Shown piece after piece: positions 60,329-64,000 of a stretch of DNA of 64,000 nucleotides. Numbering within the stretch: the stretch's first letter is position 1; the number at the start of each line of letters is the position of its first letter. Source of the stretch: Desulfoferula mesophila (lineage in GTDB: Bacteria > Desulfobacterota > Desulfarculia > Desulfarculales > Desulfarculaceae); NCBI RefSeq assembly GCF_037076455.1, contig NZ_AP028679.1, positions 2,123,501 to 2,187,500 of the forward strand, given 5' to 3'. Position numbers and translations under genes: made by a program. The notes beneath the pieces are model-generated. The model had not been told where the DNA came from. It searched no databases and saw only the letters and a program-made list of their open reading frames with translations.

Positions 60329-60355
60329 GACAAGCGATTTACGCTCAGAGGCCGT

Positions 60356-61846
60356 TTACACCCAGCGGGCGGTGACGGTCCTTTCGTCCAGGAACAGGCG
60401 CATGGAGGCCAGGCGGGACTTGGCCGCGCCCAGGAAGCTCTTGCGCTTACTTCCCAAGGGGAAGAAGGCGTAGGGCTGGGGCACGCCCACGTTGATGCCC
60501 ACGTTGCCCACGTTCACCTCGCGGGCGAACTGGCGGGCCGTGGCGCCGCTGGAGGTCATGATGCAGGCGCTGTGTCCCAGGTCGGTCTTGGTGTTGATCC
60601 ACTCGATCACCTGCTCCACGCTGTCCGCGCGGATCAGGGAAGCCACCGCGCCGAAGGCCTCCTGCTTGCAGATCTCCATGTCGATGTCGGCGTCTTCGAT
60701 GATGGTGGGGCCAAGGAAGTAGCCGTCGGGATAGTCCGCCGGCACCATGGTGCGCCCGTCCAGGACCATCTTGGCGCCCTCGGCCAGGCCGCGCTCCACC
60801 CAGGCCCACACCTTGTCGCGGCCGGCGGCCGTGGCGTAGGGGCCCATGGTCACCGACTCGTCCAGGCCGTAGCCCAGCTTCATGGCCGAGGCGTTTTCCA
60901 CCAGCGACTGCTTGACCGCCTCATAGCGGGCCTTATCGCCCAGGATGACCACGTTGTCCGAGCCCAGGCAGCGCTGGCCGGTCATGCCGAAGCAGCCCTG
61001 ACGCACATAGGCGGGGCAGGATTCCAGGTCGGCGTCGGGCGTGATCACCACGGTGTTCTTGCCGTTGCCGTTGAGGCTGGAGGTCTTGCCCAGCTTGCCG
61101 CACTGGGCGAACAGATCCAACCCGGCCGAGGTGGAGCCGATGAAGCCGATGCCCTCGATCTCCGGCTGCTCCAGGATGTAGCTGTTGACGTCGCGGCCGC
61201 CGTGGATCAGGTTGATGCATCCCGCCGGGAAGCCGGCCTCCAGGGCCACCTTGCTCATGTAGTCGGCGGCCACCGGGTCCTGGCGCGAGGGGCTGACCAC
61301 CACGGGGCAGCCCGCGGCCAGGGCGTAAGGCACGAAGGAGCTCCAGGCGTGCATGGGGATGTTGCCGGGAGTGACGATGAGGAAGGGGCCCAGGGGCTCC
61401 CAAGTCAACCACATGTCGATGCCCCGGGCCAGGTTGTCGATATGCTCGTTGCGCGCGGCCATGCCGTAGGCGGCCGAGCAGGCCGACTCGATGTTCTCGA
61501 TGGAGCGGCGCACCGAACCCGCCGCCTCCTTGTAGGTGCGGCCGTGGTCCTGCACCAGCACCCGGGCGAGCATGTCCTCCTCGCGGTCGAAGATCTGGCG
61601 CATGTTAAAGAGCATGCGGGCCCGTTCGCGCAGGGCGATTCCCTTCAGGGCCACGAAAGCTTGCTGGGCCGCTTCCACCGCCGCCCGGGCCTCCTGTTTG
61701 GTGGCCGTGGGGTACTCGGCGATCTCCACGCCCGTGGCCGGGTTGTAGGTCTTGTTGATGATATCGGACTTGGATTCCACCCACTCGCCGCCGATGAGCA
61801 GCTTCAGGCGTCCGTAGTGGCTTTTGACTTCGGGTAAAATGGCCAT
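60356..61846 (-). CDS. Aldehyde dehydrogenase, MMSDH-like (CoA-acylating type)
   Basis: A 496-residue ALDH. The catalytic Cys293 is in the MTGQRC segment; the Glu usually in LELGGK is absent and the region reads LNGNGKNTVV, as in methylmalonate-semialdehyde dehydrogenases, which make acyl-CoA from a semialdehyde. The end FLDERTVTARWV is MMSDH-like. In the cytoplasm it would oxidise the aldehyde made by the enamidase-like enzyme, giving an acyl-CoA (inference). ATG 61846 follows GGAGAGGG; it is the last gene of the cluster. Confidence 0.87.
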   Translation of the reverse strand: MAILPEVKSHYGRLKLLIGGEWVESKSDIINKTYNPATGVEIAEYPTATKQEARAAVEAAQQAFVALKGIALRERARMLFNMRQIFDREEDMLARVLVQDHGRTYKEAAGSVRRSIENIESACSAAYGMAARNEHIDNLARGIDMWLTWEPLGPFLIVTPGNIPMHAWSSFVPYALAAGCPVVVSPSRQDPVAADYMSKVALEAGFPAGCINLIHGGRDVNSYILEQPEIEGIGFIGSTSAGLDLFAQCGKLGKTSSLNGNGKNTVVITPDADLESCPAYVRQGCFGMTGQRCLGSDNVVILGDKARYEAVKQSLVENASAMKLGYGLDESVTMGPYATAAGRDKVWAWVERGLAEGAKMVLDGRTMVPADYPDGYFLGPTIIEDADIDMEICKQEAFGAVASLIRADSVEQVIEWINTKTDLGHSACIMTSSGATARQFAREVNVGNVGINVGVPQPYAFFPLGSKRKSFLGAAKSRLASMRLFLDERTVTARWV

Positions 61847-61888
61847 GGTCGGCCCTCTCCTCACTAATGATTAACTTGGGGCGCGGCC

Positions 61889-62467
61889 CTAACGCAGGCC
61901 GTCCTCGTACTTGGCGTCTGCGGTGGTAAGGCCGCCGATGCGGGGCAGGGGACGGCCGGAATCGGTGACCACCAGGGCCACCAGGATCTCGTCGGGCAGG
62001 GGAGCGTCTTCCAGGTTCACGGTCATGCCGTCAAAGTGCGAACGGATGAAAGCCGCGTCCTTGTGGTTCAGGGGCACGTCGATGGTGCATCCGGCCGGGC
62101 CGCGCTTTTTTACCGAGGGTATCAGGGCCAGGCCCCGGCCCAAGGCCTTGCGGAAGGGGGCGCCCAGCTTGGGGTGCAGGATGGCCGCGCCGTGCTCCAA
62201 CTCGCCGTCCAGGCCGATTATGGCCGCCTTGCCGTAGCTCTCGCATTGCTCGGGGGCGATGCCCAGGGCCTCGCGGGCCTTGTTGCCCAAAAGGTCGCCC
62301 AACTGTTCACCGATGTTCATCAGCTCGCTGAGGTCCTCGGCGTATTCGTGGGCAAAGGGGTTGTGGATAACCGCGATGGCCGCCGCTTTGCGGGTGGCGG
62401 GCTTGATGTCGCGGCCCGCCTCCTGCAGGGTCTCCTCCACTATGGTCACCAGCTTGCGAATCTGCAT
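61889..62467 (-). CDS. AA_synth-family (PF06684) protein
   Basis: A 192-residue soluble protein. It matches the AA_synth (amino acid synthesis) family: KPATRKAAAIAVIHNPFA, SYGKAAIIGLDGELEHGAAILHPKLGAPFR and RSHFDGMTVNLEDAP are conserved-looking blocks. The family is often near amide-cleaving and N-heterocycle catabolism genes, but no reaction is proven. It sits between the amidohydrolase and ALDH genes on the same strand, with short gaps. Confidence 0.8.
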   Translation of the reverse strand: MQIRKLVTIVEETLQEAGRDIKPATRKAAAIAVIHNPFAHEYAEDLSELMNIGEQLGDLLGNKAREALGIAPEQCESYGKAAIIGLDGELEHGAAILHPKLGAPFRKALGRGLALIPSVKKRGPAGCTIDVPLNHKDAAFIRSHFDGMTVNLEDAPLPDEILVALVVTDSGRPLPRIGGLTTADAKYEDGLR

Positions 62468-62497
62468 GGTTTCATCTCCAGGAAATTGAGAAAAATA

Positions 62498-63655
62498 CTA
62501 GTCCACCACCTGGGCCTTGCGAACCGCCGGCGGGGTGTTGCGGCTTACCTTGGCCACGATCTTGCCGTCGATAAGGATCATGCTCACGCCGGGGGTGTCG
62601 CCCTCGGAAAGGGCCTCGAGCACGTCGGCGCCCGGTGAGCCGATGGGCGTGTCCATGAATACCAGGTCGGCTTCCAGGCCCACGGCGATCCGGCCCCGAT
62701 TTAGGCCGTAAAGCTTGGCGGTGTTGCCGCTGGCCATGGCCACGGTAAGCTCAGGCGCCACCCCGCCCAGGCTGGCCACCATGGCCATGTTGCGCAGGAT
62801 GCCCAGGGTCACCACCCCGGTGCCGCTGGGTGCGTCGTTGCCGAAGATCACCCGGCCCCATTGCTTGGTCTCGTCCATGTAGCGGGCCACCTCGGCGGCG
62901 CGCTTCACGTTGCCGCACTGCACGATCTCGATGGCCACGTCGGTCTGGTCGATGATGCGCTTGGCTTCTTCCAGGCTCACCGCGGTGGGCCCGCCGTTGA
63001 TGTGGCTGGCCACCGAGGGTCCGGTAGCGATGATTTGTTCGGCGCCCACCGGGGAAGATCCGGGAATGGAGGTGCCGCCGGTGTGCATCATCACCACCAT
63101 GCCGCGGGCCTTGGCCCAGGAGGCCATCTCGGTGGACTCGGGCGGGTTCTTGACCGAACCCAGGCCCACCTCGCCCACGACCTTGACCCCGGCCTGGGCG
63201 CATTCTTCGATGTCCGCCTCGGTGAGGCCCTTTTCCAAAATCAGCGCGCCGCCCAAGACCTTCATGCCTCCGGGGCGCACAGCGGCCCAGCTCTTGGCGG
63301 CCACGATGGCCAGACACTTGGTGCCCAGGGCGTCCTTGGGCCGGCCGGGCAGGTGGACCTCGCCCGCGCTGATGGAGGTGGTCACGCCGCCGTGCAGGGA
63401 AGAATCCAGGAAGTTGACCATCTGCTGCCGGGGGGTCCAGTCGCCCAAGACCACGTGGCAGTGCGAGTCGATGAGGCCGGGGGTGAGTGCGCAACCCTGG
63501 GCGTCGATCACCATGGCGCCTTGGGGAGCCGCGAGGCCCGAGCCGATTTGTTGGATCAGTCCGTCGGCGATTACCAGGCTGTCGGCATCAAGGATGGGCT
63601 GGTCAATATCGCCGCTAAGCATGAGACCGACGTTTTTTACCAAAACCGAACTCAT
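62498..63655 (-). CDS. Enamidase-like amidohydrolase (nicotinate-fermentation type)
   Basis: A 385-residue metal-dependent amidohydrolase. Metal ligands are H65 and H67 in DSHCHV, E162 in GEVGLG, H191 in MMHTGGTS, H218 in ASHINGG and D274 in FGNDAPSGTG. Long stretches such as MHTGGTSIPGSS, IEIVQCGN and NDAPSGTG closely resemble enamidase of Eubacterium barkeri, which opens the cyclic amide of 6-oxo-tetrahydronicotinate to 2-formylglutarate and ammonia. The exact substrate is unproven. It precedes AA_synth and ALDH and follows the regulator. Confidence 0.85.
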   Translation of the reverse strand: MSSVLVKNVGLMLSGDIDQPILDADSLVIADGLIQQIGSGLAAPQGAMVIDAQGCALTPGLIDSHCHVVLGDWTPRQQMVNFLDSSLHGGVTTSISAGEVHLPGRPKDALGTKCLAIVAAKSWAAVRPGGMKVLGGALILEKGLTEADIEECAQAGVKVVGEVGLGSVKNPPESTEMASWAKARGMVVMMHTGGTSIPGSSPVGAEQIIATGPSVASHINGGPTAVSLEEAKRIIDQTDVAIEIVQCGNVKRAAEVARYMDETKQWGRVIFGNDAPSGTGVVTLGILRNMAMVASLGGVAPELTVAMASGNTAKLYGLNRGRIAVGLEADLVFMDTPIGSPGADVLEALSEGDTPGVSMILIDGKIVAKVSRNTPPAVRKAQVVD

Positions 63656-63683
63656 TTGATTCGCTTCCTTTCAGAAATGGCTT

Positions 63684-64000
63684 TTACCAACTGGGGGGAG
63701 TGACGACCCATACCAGCCGGCAGGGTTGCTTGGCCTCGTTGGTCCAGGCATGGGGTTGAGTGGAGGAATAGTAAAAGGAAGAACCGGCGGGAACCTGGTA
63801 GACGTTGTCGCCCAGGCGCAAGGTGAGTTCGCCCTCCAGAACCAAGCCGAACTCCTCGCCAACGTGATGATAATCTTCCTTGGCGCCTCCGCCGGGTTGG
63901 ATCACTGTGTAAAATGGCTGCATGTGGCGATGCTTGACCATGCGCACCATCTGCTTGATGTCCGCTTTCCAGCGGGGCAGGCTCACCCTGACCCATTGCG
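63684..64000 (-). CDS. Cupin-domain transcription regulator, N-terminus outside the window
   Basis: About 105 residues up to the window edge with an open frame beyond it. It is a cupin-2 domain: HHVGEEFGLVLEGELTLRLGDNVYQVPAGSSFYYSSTQPHAWTNE and the ending VVTPPSW are typical of XRE-family regulators with a sensory cupin. The helix-turn-helix part must lie further right. It is directly upstream of the enamidase-like gene on the same strand and likely controls it. Confidence 0.8.
   Translation of the reverse strand, partial: QWVRVSLPRWKADIKQMVRMVKHRHMQPFYTVIQPGGGAKEDYHHVGEEFGLVLEGELTLRLGDNVYQVPAGSSFYYSSTQPHAWTNEAKQPCRLVWVVTPPSW

Noticed and set aside
1-64000. CRISPR array, insertion sequence or prophage
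   Set aside because: No regularly spaced direct repeats, transposase, integrase or phage structural gene was seen on reading either strand.

Overview
This is a high-GC, gene-dense chromosomal segment with about 67 protein genes, one tRNA and no rRNA, insertion sequence, prophage or CRISPR array. The gene set suggests a Gram-negative strict anaerobe, most likely a deltaproteobacterium (Desulfobacterota). It holds an Rnf ion-pumping ferredoxin:NAD complex, an indolepyruvate:ferredoxin oxidoreductase, KDO synthesis genes, lipoproteins and many small Fe-S or Zn cysteine-cluster proteins. The lineage is inferred from gene content only.

Layout. 1-5.1 kb: ABC-F ATPase (cut by the window edge), CNT-family nucleoside transporter, tRNA-Pro(GGG), and a TldD protease followed by a glutamine-amidotransferase-like protein. 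5.2-16.1 kb: a rhodanese-like protein, then a long minus-strand run: rpsF-rpsR-DUF2232-rplI-dnaB-hflX, a Nudix hydrolase, a TPR protein, mtaB and an aminotransferase. A candidate structured RNA with its own promoter and terminator lies in front of the aminotransferase. 16.3-20.9 kb: small unknown or secreted proteins, a YkgJ-type protein, a RseC-like protein and a universal stress protein. 21-28.3 kb: the rnfCDGEAB-apbE operon, in which rnfB is fused to a complete GltD/NfnB-like FAD-NAD(P) module. 28.6-32.9 kb: a REC-histidine kinase, a response regulator and divergent iorAB. 33-37 kb: a patatin lipase and a TSUP (sulfite-exporter-like) cluster with a leader that can hide its ribosome binding site. 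37-45 kb: DUF2284, pyrG-kdsA-kdsC, CBS-ACT, LarE, PAS and glycogen synthase. 45-55.8 kb: PilZ, a formyl-THF cyclo-ligase-like protein, a large secreted mosaic protein, an HExxH protein, FmdB, sirtuin, SAM hydrolase, DUF2939, a degenerate SDR that looks foreign, an unusual radical SAM protein and a CGGC protein. 55.8-59.6 kb: hrcA-grpE and an LpoA-like lipoprotein. 59.6-64 kb: a flavodoxin-like protein and a catabolic cluster made of a CoA-acylating-type aldehyde dehydrogenase, an AA_synth protein, an enamidase-like amidohydrolase and an edge-truncated cupin regulator.

How the parts fit. Rnf, its flavin transferase ApbE and the 2-oxoacid:ferredoxin oxidoreductase IorAB form a ferredoxin-centred energy module with a two-component system between them. 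IorAB reduces ferredoxin, and Rnf couples ferredoxin oxidation to NAD reduction and ion transport. The RnfB fusion suggests a further pyridine-nucleotide entry or exit point. The terminal cluster looks like a route that opens a cyclic enamide (nicotinate-fermentation type) and converts the resulting aldehyde to an acyl-CoA. The two observations I find most novel are the RnfB fusion and this enamidase cluster. Next come the poly-aspartate tail of ribosomal protein S6 and the structured RNA near 16.1-16.25 kb.
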